Positions 41,270 to 48,852 of a stretch of DNA of 48,852 bases are shown here, piece after piece. The notes beneath the pieces were generated by a model. The model was not told the DNA's origin. It did not search any database and saw only the letters and a program-made list of their open reading frames with translations. Numbering within the stretch: position 1 is the first letter of the stretch; the number at the start of each line of letters is the position of its first letter. The DNA is taken from positions 1-48,852 of the forward strand of contig JAGQLO010000006.1 in NCBI GenBank assembly GCA_020429185.1. The letters are read 5' to 3'. The position numbers and the translations under genes were made by a program. The stretch is from Candidatus Doudnabacteria bacterium. Its GTDB lineage: Bacteria; Patescibacteriota; JABMPQ01; JAGQLO01.

Positions 41270-42542
41270 TTGGTTGCGTTCCTGGTCGATTCCGGCCCTC
41301 GTTTTTTTGTTGCCTTGGCAGATTGTCTGGGTTGTTCGGGTACAAGAAGTGCATGGGTATGTGTGGGATTTGGCAACGATCCGTTTGTACGGAGTGCCTC
41401 TTTTGATCTGTGGTGTTGCGTTGCTTCATTGGCGCCTTGTTGTCGCTGCTTTTCGTAAGGCCTGGGTCGCTTCGTTTGGAGCGCTTGGGGTGCTTGTTGT
41501 GTGGGTTGTTGTAGCGAGTGACTCTCTATTGGCACTTCAGCAGGCGACTCAGATTGTTGCTGGCGTGCTGTTGTTTGTGTTGCTTCTTGTTCGTGCTCAT
41601 CGTGGACCTTCAGAGCATAAGGTGCTTTGGGCATTTCTGATCACGATGTGTGTTCAGGCTATATTGGCGTTGATCCAATTTGGTGTACAAGAAGTGTGGG
41701 GTTCGGTACTTCTTGGTGTTGCTGCGCACACGCCTGGCACATTGGGTGTGCCGGTTGTGGAAGCACTTTCTGGACGCTACTTGAGAGCCTATGGAATGTT
41801 CCCTCATCCGAATATTCTGGGGGCTTGGCTCGCGGTCGGTGCGTTTGCGGCTCTTTGGGGCGTATTGCGATTTGAGCGACGATGGATGGTTCTCACTACT
41901 GGTGTGTTTGCCTTGCTGCTTGCAGGATTGGTTGTGACGTTTTCCAGAAGTGCCTGGCTAGCCCTGGCTCTCGCAGTTGTTGTTTGGATTATTTCTACGG
42001 CCGCTGTGGGAACAGTGCCATACTGGAAGCGGTGGATTGGTCCGATCGTCGTCATTGGTTGTGTGGCAGTGTTGTTGTTGACGGGACTGCGACCACTGCT
42101 CGAAACGCGGGTGGGGTTTGATTCACGTCTCGAAGAAAAGTCGGTGAGTGAGCGTGTGCAGTTTTTTGAACGGGGATGGGATCTCTTCACGCAGCAACCT
42201 GTTATGGGATATGGGCTTGGTCATGCGACCGTTGCGTTGCACGAATACGATGCCGAGTTGCCTGGATATCTTTTGCAACCACCGCATGTTGTGGGTCTTG
42301 TTCTGTTGATTGAGCTCGGTGTTGTGGGTCTGTTTTTGTTGTTCAGTCTTGTCGTGTGGCTGTTCCATATTGTTCGTCGAGAGCTCACGTATTCGACGCC
42401 TATTTTGATTGCTGCGGTGCTTTTTTTGGTAATCATCTCGTTGTTCGATCATTTTTTGTGGACGTTGTGGTCTGGAATGTCGCTCGTTGTTGTTGTGCTT
42501 TCTTTGCCGCTTCTATTGGTGGACAAACGTACACACATCTGA
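41247..42542 (+). CDS. O-antigen ligase/polymerase family membrane protein
   Basis: This 431-residue protein has about ten to twelve hydrophobic helices and the Wzy_C-type signature region: YGMFPHPNILGAWLAVGAFA near residue 185, followed by AGLVVTFSRSAWLALALAV and a large loop with VMGYGLGHATVALHEY. The family joins or polymerises lipid-linked glycan chains on the outer face of the inner membrane. No glycosyltransferases are adjacent, so its glycan is unknown. ATG 41247 is used; GTG 41241 is six bases earlier in frame. It overlaps the preceding gene by 23 bases. Confidence 0.8.
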   Translation: MSLRTLADWLRSWSIPALVFLLPWQIVWVVRVQEVHGYVWDLATIRLYGVPLLICGVALLHWRLVVAAFRKAWVASFGALGVLVVWVVVASDSLLALQQATQIVAGVLLFVLLLVRAHRGPSEHKVLWAFLITMCVQAILALIQFGVQEVWGSVLLGVAAHTPGTLGVPVVEALSGRYLRAYGMFPHPNILGAWLAVGAFAALWGVLRFERRWMVLTTGVFALLLAGLVVTFSRSAWLALALAVVVWIISTAAVGTVPYWKRWIGPIVVIGCVAVLLLTGLRPLLETRVGFDSRLEEKSVSERVQFFERGWDLFTQQPVMGYGLGHATVALHEYDAELPGYLLQPPHVVGLVLLIELGVVGLFLLFSLVVWLFHIVRRELTYSTPILIAAVLFLVIISLFDHFLWTLWSGMSLVVVVLSLPLLLVDKRTHI

Positions 42543-42580
42543 CATCTTCGCGGAGTTGATTGTTCAGGAGGGGGTGAACG

Positions 42581-43318
42581 ATGAGTCGTACTTTGGAAAT
42601 AGAGGTGGGGCAGACCTTGCTTTTGGGAGATTTAGACTGGTCGCTTCGGCGGCAGTTGTTGAGGGCTGCACAGCGTTCGGTTGGCGCTCTGTCTCATCGC
42701 ACGTCTGGGTTAGGCGAACTCCTTCGGTGTGTTGGGCAACGTGCCGTGCGCTCACTGCCGTTCGTTGAGGTGAATCGCATTCCGGAGTTGGATCCGCGTG
42801 CGCGTATTTTGCTGACGTCTGTGTCGCGAGCGTGGCAATACGGGGAACCGTTTGTTCCGGCTCGACTGGTTGCTCCGGTGTTTTGGAGCGATCGGCTCTC
42901 AAGCCAAGAGCACACTTGGCTTCAGCAGGTAACGTTCTGGTCGCTCTGGAAGGGGAGTGAGTGGACTGAGCCAAGCTGTTGTGTGGAGCCGAGCGGGATG
43001 CTGCAAGAACCGCTGCCAGATTTGGAACTCGTGCAGGACCAACATGTTTGGGTTGTACAGTGTGTGGCCCATTCACCTGAGACGGCGTTGTTGCAACTGC
43101 GCTACGCACGTGATCGATCAGAGTTACTTGGTGTTGCACTTGGTTCGCTGTGTGTGATTACGCTCGTCGTGACGGAGGCGTTTGAACGCGCGATTCGGTC
43201 TGAATTTCCCGGCGTACGGATCTACGCCGTATCGCGTGAAGAAGTTGCGCCGGGCGAGACGCTAGCAGCCCTGTTCTCTGGGTTTCCGCACAAAGAGTTT
43301 GGTTTTTACCTGTGTTGA
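42581..43318 (+). CDS. Unrecognised protein downstream of the O-antigen-ligase-like gene
   Basis: This 245-residue protein was not recognised. It begins MSRTLEIEVGQTLLLGDLDW, is rich in Trp (WQYGEPF, FWSLWKGSEWTE) and Leu, and contains one hydrophobic stretch near residues 188-202 (LLGVALGSLCVITLVVT) that may be buried. No signal peptide or metal motif was seen. A strong Shine-Dalgarno, GGAGGGGG, lies seven bases before the ATG. It starts 38 bases after the preceding gene and probably closes that operon; a hairpin terminator follows at its 3' end. Function unknown. Confidence 0.7.
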   Translation: MSRTLEIEVGQTLLLGDLDWSLRRQLLRAAQRSVGALSHRTSGLGELLRCVGQRAVRSLPFVEVNRIPELDPRARILLTSVSRAWQYGEPFVPARLVAPVFWSDRLSSQEHTWLQQVTFWSLWKGSEWTEPSCCVEPSGMLQEPLPDLELVQDQHVWVVQCVAHSPETALLQLRYARDRSELLGVALGSLCVITLVVTEAFERAIRSEFPGVRIYAVSREEVAPGETLAALFSGFPHKEFGFYLC

Positions 43319-43346
43319 TGTGAATTGGCGCAGGATTTTTCTTTTC
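43309..43346 (+). terminator. Terminator of the 40211-43318 operon
   Basis: CCTGTG (43309-43314) pairs with CGCAGG (43329-43334, one G-U) and is followed by ATTTTTCTTTTC. The 5' arm lies inside the last codons of the preceding gene. Confidence 0.6.
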
Positions 43347-43371
43347 TGTGAATAGGAGTGTGCGTATTATC

Positions 43372-43400
43372 TTGACGCGTTGATATTGGCACTCTACAAT
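43372..43400 (+). promoter_or_regulatory. groESL promoter
   Basis: TTGACG (43372-43377), a 17-base spacer and TACAAT (43395-43400) form the promoter. The -10 box lies within the nine-base spacer of the CIRCE operator. Confidence 0.85.
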
Positions 43401-43412
43401 GCCGAGTGCTAA
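43386..43412 (+). promoter_or_regulatory. CIRCE operator (HrcA binding site)
   Basis: TTGGCACTC, nine bases, then GAGTGCTAA is the CIRCE inverted repeat with one change from the consensus TTAGCACTC. HrcA bound here would cover the -10 box and repress groESL until heat shock. No hrcA gene is in the window. Confidence 0.92.
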
Positions 43413-43477
43413 TTTCGTTGGGCTTCGCCCATCCGTTAGCCATTTTCTTACGTACAATATCTAATCACGAACGCAGT

Positions 43478-43765
43478 ATGAAGATCACTCCACTGCACGA
43501 TAAGGTTGTTCTCAAGCCTTCTTCTGCCGAAACAACAACGGCATCTGGCATCGTATTGCCTGACACTGTCGATAAAGAAAAGCCTGAGCAGGCTGAGGTT
43601 GTTGCTGTTGGTCCTGGAAAGTTGTTGGAAGATGGATCCCGCGCAGAAATGCCCGTACAAAAGGGTGACATCGTGTTGTTTGGAAAGTACTCACCAACAG
43701 AAGTTTCTGTTGATGGTAAGGACTATTTGATTGTGTCCGCCGACGACATTCTTGCCACGCTTTAG
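43478..43765 (+). CDS. groES: Co-chaperonin GroES
   Basis: This 95-residue protein is the lid of the GroEL folding chamber. It starts MKITPLHDKVVLKP, contains GIVLPDTVDKEKPEQAEVVA as the mobile-loop region, and ends KDYLIVSADDILATL, all typical. Length is standard. ATG 43478 is used; an in-frame earlier codon at 43406 falls inside the CIRCE element and is excluded. It is followed by groEL after 32 bases in the same heat-shock operon. Confidence 0.97.
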   Translation: MKITPLHDKVVLKPSSAETTTASGIVLPDTVDKEKPEQAEVVAVGPGKLLEDGSRAEMPVQKGDIVLFGKYSPTEVSVDGKDYLIVSADDILATL

Positions 43766-43788
43766 TCTGTTATTCGTTACTTCGTTAA

Positions 43789-45447
<1,659 letters not shown>

Positions 45448-45460
45448 TTCCAGCTGTAAA

Positions 45461-45490
45461 AAAAGGAGCCCGAGAGGGCTCCTTTTGTTT
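45461..45490 (+). terminator. groESL terminator
   Basis: AAAAGGAGCCC and GGGCTCCTTTT form a perfect 11-bp stem around a GAGA tetraloop, 13 bases after the groEL stop. Confidence 0.92.
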
Positions 45491-45498
45491 GCTAATAT
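45490..45498 (+). promoter_or_regulatory. Leaderless-type promoter of the 45505 gene
   Basis: TG-C-TAATAT ends six bases before ATG 45505, directly after the groESL terminator. Confidence 0.5.
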
Positions 45499-45504
45499 GC
45501 ATGT

Positions 45505-46035
45505 ATGAGAACAACACCACAACACGTTCGCTATTCAGATAATTGGCAACAGGGATATGAATATGTTCTGACCGAGGCCTCTGGCAGGGGGTTTGATGCT
45601 GAGTTTGCACCCGAACTGACGCCGAAGGAGATGCTCAAGCTAGGTGTGTTTGGTGGTGCGTATTTTCAAGGGGTCGATGGACTCATTCCAGAAGATCTTC
45701 CAAAACGTTGGTTTGATGGAGTTGCCCTTTCTGAAGACGGTGAGAAACACGCTGAACACAATTTTTACAAGATTCGTGCGAGTGCTTCGCGCGAAGAGTG
45801 GGTAAAGAAGGGGTGGATTCGAGAAGAAGATCCTCATGGGTGGTTTCAGTGGTACTGCCGCTATTACCTGGGTCGACGGCTGTATGAAGAAGATCAGCGA
45901 CAGATAGGTCGTTGGAAGGCGTTTACCCGTCATGTGGCGCAGGTGCGAAAGAACTGTCGACCACGTGATCTAGACTGTCGTCCAAAGCAGCGACAAGCGT
46001 TGCTTCATTGGGCGTATGACAGCCGTAAGATGTAG
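45505..46035 (+). CDS. Conserved protein of unknown function (GWFQWYCRYY type)
   Basis: This 176-residue protein has the look of a small conserved family with many invariant aromatic residues: TPKEMLKLGVFGGAYFQG, then WFDGVALSEDGEKHAEHNFY, KKGWIREEDPHGWFQWYCRY and YYLGRRLYEEDQRQIGRW. The late RPRDLDCRPKQRQALLHWAY is equally patterned. No signal peptide, membrane helix or metal site is clear. I recall similar sequences from diverse organisms without an assigned role, but this could not be checked. It is monocistronic, with a leaderless-type promoter. Confidence 0.72.
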   Translation: MRTTPQHVRYSDNWQQGYEYVLTEASGRGFDAEFAPELTPKEMLKLGVFGGAYFQGVDGLIPEDLPKRWFDGVALSEDGEKHAEHNFYKIRASASREEWVKKGWIREEDPHGWFQWYCRYYLGRRLYEEDQRQIGRWKAFTRHVAQVRKNCRPRDLDCRPKQRQALLHWAYDSRKM

Positions 46036-46078
46036 TTGGATTATCCCCACGATTTTCCCGGAAACTGCACGTCTACGC

Positions 46079-46084
46079 TATACT
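46079..46084 (+). promoter_or_regulatory. Possible -10 box of the DUF4870-like gene
   Basis: TATACT within CGCTATACT lies about 43 bases before the ATG at 46128. No -35 box is clear. Confidence 0.35.
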
Positions 46085-46127
46085 GCGCGCGTTGATTACG
46101 TATACGAACGAAGGGAGGTGCAATCAA

Positions 46128-46472
46128 ATGGAAGAACAAAACAACATGCCACAACAAGCGGGAGGGAACGACGTTGAATCCAACAAGGCGATGGCTGCGC
46201 TGTCGTACATTGGAATCTTGGTTCTTATTCCGTTGTTGGCAAAGAAAGATAGTCCGTACGCACAATTCCACGCAAAGCAGGGGTTGGTTCTCCTTATTGC
46301 CGAGGTGATCACAAGCATCATCATGGCGATTCCTCTCATTGGATGGATCGTTGGTGTTGTCGGATCGATTACTTGGCTCGTGATTGCCATTATGGGAATC
46401 GTTGCTGCCTTTAAGGGTGAGCAGAAGGAACTCCCAATCATTGGTGGGTTTGCGAAGAAAATGAACATGTAA
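46128..46472 (+). CDS. DUF4870-like small membrane protein
   Basis: This 114-residue protein has a polar start (MEEQNNMPQQAGGN), then the typical sequence AALSYIGILVLIPLLAKKDS with PYAQFHAKQGLVLLIAEVIT, and further hydrophobic helices (IPLIGWIVGVVGSITWLVIA). This matches the DUF4870/Tic20-like family of small four-helix membrane proteins whose role in bacteria is undefined. A strong Shine-Dalgarno, GGGAGGTG, lies seven bases before ATG 46128, which fixes the start; an upstream TTG at 46092 is rejected. Confidence 0.85.
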   Translation: MEEQNNMPQQAGGNDVESNKAMAALSYIGILVLIPLLAKKDSPYAQFHAKQGLVLLIAEVITSIIMAIPLIGWIVGVVGSITWLVIAIMGIVAAFKGEQKELPIIGGFAKKMNM

Positions 46473-46485
46473 TGATGTTCGGTTT

Positions 46486-46540
46486 GTGCCAACGGCACGA
46501 GCGGCTGGCGTTCAGAACCTTGTGTTCGGAGCGCTGCCAG
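46486..46540 (+). promoter_or_regulatory. Hairpins between the DUF4870-like gene and pyk
   Basis: GTGCC/GGCAC (46486-46498) and CTGGC/GCCAG (46505-46540, with an inner GAAC/GTTC) form two hairpins. No T-tract follows, so they look like part of a pyk leader and not a terminator. Confidence 0.35.
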
Positions 46541-46576
46541 TCTGGCTAGTTGGGTATTCGTTCGTTTTAGAGGGTC

Positions 46577-48037
46577 ATGGCAACACAGAAACGTACAAAA
46601 ATCGTGGCAACACTTGGGCCGGCTTCTGAGTCGGTTTCTGTTCTTGCTCGTATGATGCGTAATGGAATGGATATTGCGCGACTGAATTTTTCGCATGGAA
46701 CGCACGAGCATCATGAGTTACTTATCAAGCGTGTGCATCAGGCAGCACGAAAAGTCGGCAAAACGGTTGCTATTATGCAGGATCTTTCAGGTCCGAAGCT
46801 GCGTGTGGGAGAGTTGCCGGAGGGAGGTGTAAAACTGACGCGTGGGAAGGAGTTCTTGTTCCGCATGAAGGGTGCGTTTGAACAGAATGGAGATGCCCTC
46901 GCCATTCCATTGCCCGTTCGTCATTTTCCGCGTTTTGTGAAGCGTGGGGCAAAGATCTTGTTAGATGATGGCAAAATGGAAGTGCGCGTGGTTTCGAAAG
47001 GTGCTCATTGGGTGAAAGTGCGTGTGATGCAGGGTGGAACATTGATTTCGCACAAAGGGGTGAATATTCCGCACACAGCCATTCTGATGTCTCCTGTAAC
47101 GGCAAAAGATCGTGCTGATCTATTGTTTGGATTGCAGCAAGGCGTCGATGCTGTTGCTGTTTCGTTTGTGCAATCAGCAGAGGATATTCGAAGTGTTCGT
47201 TCATTGATCACGCGCTATGAAAAGCGGTATCGACTTCGATCTGCTGATCGGCCTGAGGTGAAGATTATTGCCAAGATTGAGAAGCCTTCCGGAGTAGAAC
47301 ATTTCGATGAGATTTTGGAAGAAGTTGATGGGATCTTGATTGCTCGCGGGGACTTGGCGTTGGAGGTGGGATACGAGCAGGTACCTGTCCTTCAAAAGGA
47401 ACTGATTGCGAAGTGCTTGATGAAGAGTAAGCCGGTGATTGTTGCAACGCAGATGCTCGATTCGATGACAGATCTTCCTGTGCCGACGCGTGCAGAGGTG
47501 TCTGATGTTGCGAACGCGGTCATTGATCATGCGGACTGCGTAATGCTTTCTCAGGAATCGGCTGTTGGGAAATTTCCGGCTGAGACGGTTGAACGCATGC
47601 GTGATGTGATTCTTGAGACAGAGCGTTCTGCGTACGATGATATTGCGCTTGGTCACGTCTTCTCCATGGGAGATCCATCTGATGAAGAAGCAATCGCTGC
47701 TTCTGCTGGACTGTTGGCTCGTATGACTGATGCTGATGGAATGCTTGTCGCTTCTCTTTCGAGTGCGGCCGTGCGGCTTGTGTCACACCAGCGAGAAGAG
47801 CTTCCTATTTTTGCCATCACGGAAGATCCACGTCGAGAACGACAGCTCGTGTTTTTCTGGGGGGTGACTCCGGTGTTTCTGTCTTCGCCTGCTCGCAATG
47901 TCGAGGAACTTATGACGAACGCGTTGCGTGCCGTGAAACAACGAAAGCTTGTGAAAAAGAACGCGAAGCTTGTGGTGGTGGCACGGCAGCCAGTTGGTAA
48001 AGACGGGCCGGTAAACGTCGTGCAACTGGTTCAATAG
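46577..48037 (+). CDS. pyk: Pyruvate kinase
   Basis: This 486-residue enzyme makes pyruvate and ATP from phosphoenolpyruvate, the last step of glycolysis. The N-terminus KRTKIVATLGPASESVSVL and MDIARLNFSHGTHEHH are typical. The catalytic segment KIIAKIEKPSGVEHFDEILE and metal-binding ARGDLALEVGYEQV follow, then VIVATQMLDSM. The normally VMLSGETAxGxYP block reads VMLSQESAVGKFP, a mild variation. The C-terminal regulatory-type domain is present (about 355-486). AGAGGGTC before the ATG serves as a ribosome-binding site. It is monocistronic here. Confidence 0.96.
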   Translation: MATQKRTKIVATLGPASESVSVLARMMRNGMDIARLNFSHGTHEHHELLIKRVHQAARKVGKTVAIMQDLSGPKLRVGELPEGGVKLTRGKEFLFRMKGAFEQNGDALAIPLPVRHFPRFVKRGAKILLDDGKMEVRVVSKGAHWVKVRVMQGGTLISHKGVNIPHTAILMSPVTAKDRADLLFGLQQGVDAVAVSFVQSAEDIRSVRSLITRYEKRYRLRSADRPEVKIIAKIEKPSGVEHFDEILEEVDGILIARGDLALEVGYEQVPVLQKELIAKCLMKSKPVIVATQMLDSMTDLPVPTRAEVSDVANAVIDHADCVMLSQESAVGKFPAETVERMRDVILETERSAYDDIALGHVFSMGDPSDEEAIAASAGLLARMTDADGMLVASLSSAAVRLVSHQREELPIFAITEDPRRERQLVFFWGVTPVFLSSPARNVEELMTNALRAVKQRKLVKKNAKLVVVARQPVGKDGPVNVVQLVQ

Positions 48038-48058
48038 TATGCGCTAGCATGCGCAGAA

Positions 48059-48088
48059 GCTGAGGGGCTTGACCCCTTGACTTTTTTG
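48059..48088 (+). terminator. Possible pyk terminator, overlapping the next promoter
   Basis: AGGGG/CCCCT around CTTGA, followed by a T-run, may end the pyk transcript. The T-run also forms part of the promoter spacer at 48077-48104. Confidence 0.4.
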
Positions 48089-48104
48089 GTACCAATGGTA
48101 CATT
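48077..48104 (+). promoter_or_regulatory. Promoter of the candidate structured RNA
   Basis: TTGACT (48077-48082), a 16-base spacer and extended -10 TG-G-TACATT (48099-48104) closely match the promoter design of the 30868 unit. Transcription would start near 48111. Confidence 0.65.
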
Positions 48105-48110
48105 CGTGCC

Positions 48111-48510
48111 GTTCTTCAGGAACAGTGAAGTATTCATTTCCGCACCGCCGTCCCCGGGATGGTGGTGCGATGCCGGAGTCGGAGGGGTCTGCCCGCCCTC
48201 TCTAGTCGACGTGTTGTGGGCGTCGCGTGATTCCGATGAGGGCGCAGCTGCCCAACAAGTTGCGTCCTGGAAGTCTGGGCGGGTGGGGCTGAACGGCTCT
48301 GCCCGCCCAGAACTTCCGAATCGTTGTTCTTTGAACAAGGTGGCGTTGGAGAGGTGTCCGAAGCCCGGGGACATCTCCTTCGCCACCGCCTTTTGCCGAA
48401 GGCCGGCAGTCAGCTTCGTAGGGTTCTCCCCCGAGCATGTGCTCGACCCGACGATCGAAGCTGGCTGCCGGCCGCCTTTACCCCCTTTGCTCTGGCACTG
48501 CGGGGTTTTC
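48111..48510 (+). ncRNA. Candidate GC-rich non-coding RNA with a string of long hairpins
   Basis: This 400-base region has its own promoter and no convincing protein. It contains GCACCGCC/GGTGGTGC (48142-48168), GTCG-GAGGG/CCCTC...CGAC (48178-48210), GTTG-GGGC/GCCC-AAC (48213-48256), and a 15-pair stem GGAAGTCTGGGCGGG with CCCGCCCAG-A-ACTTCC (48269-48317). TTGTTC/GAACAA follows (48324-48338), then GGTGGCG plus GAGGTGTCC pairing with GGACATCTC and CGCCACC (48339-48387), and an 18-pair stem (48401-48418 with 48456-48473, one G-U) enclosing CGAGC/GCTCG. A CCCC/GGGG stem with TTTTC follows at 48481-48509. None of the hallmarks of RNase P RNA, tmRNA, SRP RNA or 6S RNA was found. It is a prediction from fold and promoter only. 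Confidence 0.6.
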
Positions 48511-48528
48511 AATTGCCTGCGTATTGCC

Positions 48529-48557
48529 TTGAAGATCCTGTGTAGCCGTGTTACCTT
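48529..48557 (+). promoter_or_regulatory. Probable tRNA-Ser promoter
   Basis: TTGAAG (48529-48534), a 17-base spacer and TACCTT (48552-48557) lie about 30 bases before the tRNA. The -10 box is identical to that of the rpsF operon. Confidence 0.55.
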
Positions 48558-48585
48558 CTTCGCGCCCCTACAACTCAAGATATCT

Positions 48586-48675
48586 GGAGAGGTCGCATAG
48601 TGGCCTAGTGCGCTTGCTTGGAAAGCAGGTAAACCTTCACGGGTTTCGAGGGTTCGAATCCCTCCCTCTCCGCCA
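48586..48675 (+). tRNA. tRNA-Ser (anticodon GGA)
   Basis: The acceptor stem GGAGAGG/CCTCTCC, the T arm with GGTTCGAATCC, and an anticodon loop TTGGAAA with anticodon GGA are all present. A long variable arm (AAACC/GGGTTT) marks it as a class II tRNA, as expected for serine. The CCA end is encoded at 48673-48675. Confidence 0.96.
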
Positions 48676-48723
48676 CGCGCCGTATCGTCATGCATCATGG
48701 TTGTACGGCGTGTTGTATTTTGG
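48674..48723 (+). terminator. Probable tRNA-Ser terminator
   Basis: ACGCGCCGTA pairs with TACGGCGTGT (one G-U) and is followed by TGTATTTTG, right after the tRNA. Confidence 0.6.
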
Positions 48724-48726
48724 GTG

Positions 48727-48735
48727 TGCTACGCT
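48727..48735 (+). promoter_or_regulatory. Extended -10 promoter of the gene at 48755
   Basis: TG-C-TACGCT lies 19 bases before ATG 48755 and repeats the TGCTA core. Confidence 0.4.
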
Positions 48736-48754
48736 TTCTGTATCTTTCTTTTCT

Positions 48755-48852
48755 ATGGCACAACAAACGATTACAGGTCGCATTAATGCTCTTGCGTTAC
48801 AGTTCCTTGATGAACAGCCCGAGGGTGTTCGTTGGTCTGAACTTTTGAAAAG
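48755..48852 (+). CDS. Start of an unrecognised protein (3' truncated)
   Basis: Thirty-two codons are visible before the window ends, beginning MAQQTITGRINALALQFLDE and continuing QPEGVRWSELLK. The pattern suggests a small winged-helix-like N-terminus, but too little is present to assign a family. Confidence 0.6.
   Translation, partial: MAQQTITGRINALALQFLDEQPEGVRWSELLK

Noticed and set aside
48111-48510. RNase P RNA, tmRNA or an integron attC array as the identity of the hairpin region
   Set aside because: No RNase P CR-I/CR-V, no tmRNA ends with CCA or tag frame, and no integrase gene or repeated core sites were seen.
48106-48600. Open frame of 164 codons over the hairpin array
   Set aside because: It needs a GTG start, has a Pro/Cys/Ser-rich sequence without domain character and runs into the tRNA; the inverted repeats explain the region better as RNA.
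47910-48698. Minus-strand open frame of 262 codons across the RNA region and tRNA
   Set aside because: It crosses the tRNA gene and the 3' end of pyk and shows no protein-like conservation pattern.

Overview
This window is most consistent with a chromosome segment of an uncultured bacterium of the Candidate Phyla Radiation (Patescibacteria) type. That placement is an inference from gene content and architecture: several genes that look leaderless, many membrane-anchored proteins with long acidic tails, an isolated TM-anchored peptide-binding protein, and many unrecognised ORFs between core genes. No rRNA is present to confirm it. The genetic code looks standard, because TGA is used as a stop. 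Layout: 1-9067 holds the end of rpoB, then rpoC, ftsK, a RodZ-like membrane HTH protein and recA. 9200-10603 is a GC-rich NhaA-type antiporter unit. 10701-12898 (minus) is ychF-NUDIX-efp. 13086-14428 is rpsF-ssb-rpsR. 14521-16773 is an inositol-phosphatase-like gene followed by phosphomannomutase. 16840-23675 (minus) holds trpS, RNase J, a peptide-binding protein, secG and a DUF348/G5/double-psi-barrel cell-wall protein. 25194-28622 has divergent uvrC and a MYG1-like/2H phosphoesterase fusion. 36552-39491 is uvrA. 40211-43318 is a nucleotidyltransferase-like gene, an O-antigen-ligase-like gene and an unknown. 43478-45447 is groES-groEL under a CIRCE operator. 45505-48037 holds an unknown conserved gene, a DUF4870 protein and pyruvate kinase. 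48111-48675 is a candidate structured RNA followed by tRNA-Ser, and the next gene is cut by the window end. Set among these housekeeping genes are monocistronic units with visibly higher GC, especially at third codon positions (9200-10603, 24079-25119, 28876-30468, 30868-32820, 33114-34193, 35150-36397 and, on minus, 39507-40121). Most have a near-consensus promoter, four have a 5' leader full of perfect hairpins, most have a strong Shine-Dalgarno, and each ends in a GC hairpin with a T-tract broken by one C. By eye, the proteins at 28876, 33114 and 35150 share blocks of sequence and look like a divergent paralogous family. Three of the GC-rich proteins carry a GGTRR-type basic or Gly-Arg tail. 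The protein at 24079 follows the serpin fold pattern through its C-terminal two thirds. The GC-rich hairpin RNA at 48111-48510 has the same promoter style. Together these units are the part of the window most likely to hold something undescribed. Everything here was read by eye; no search, folding or alignment program was run.
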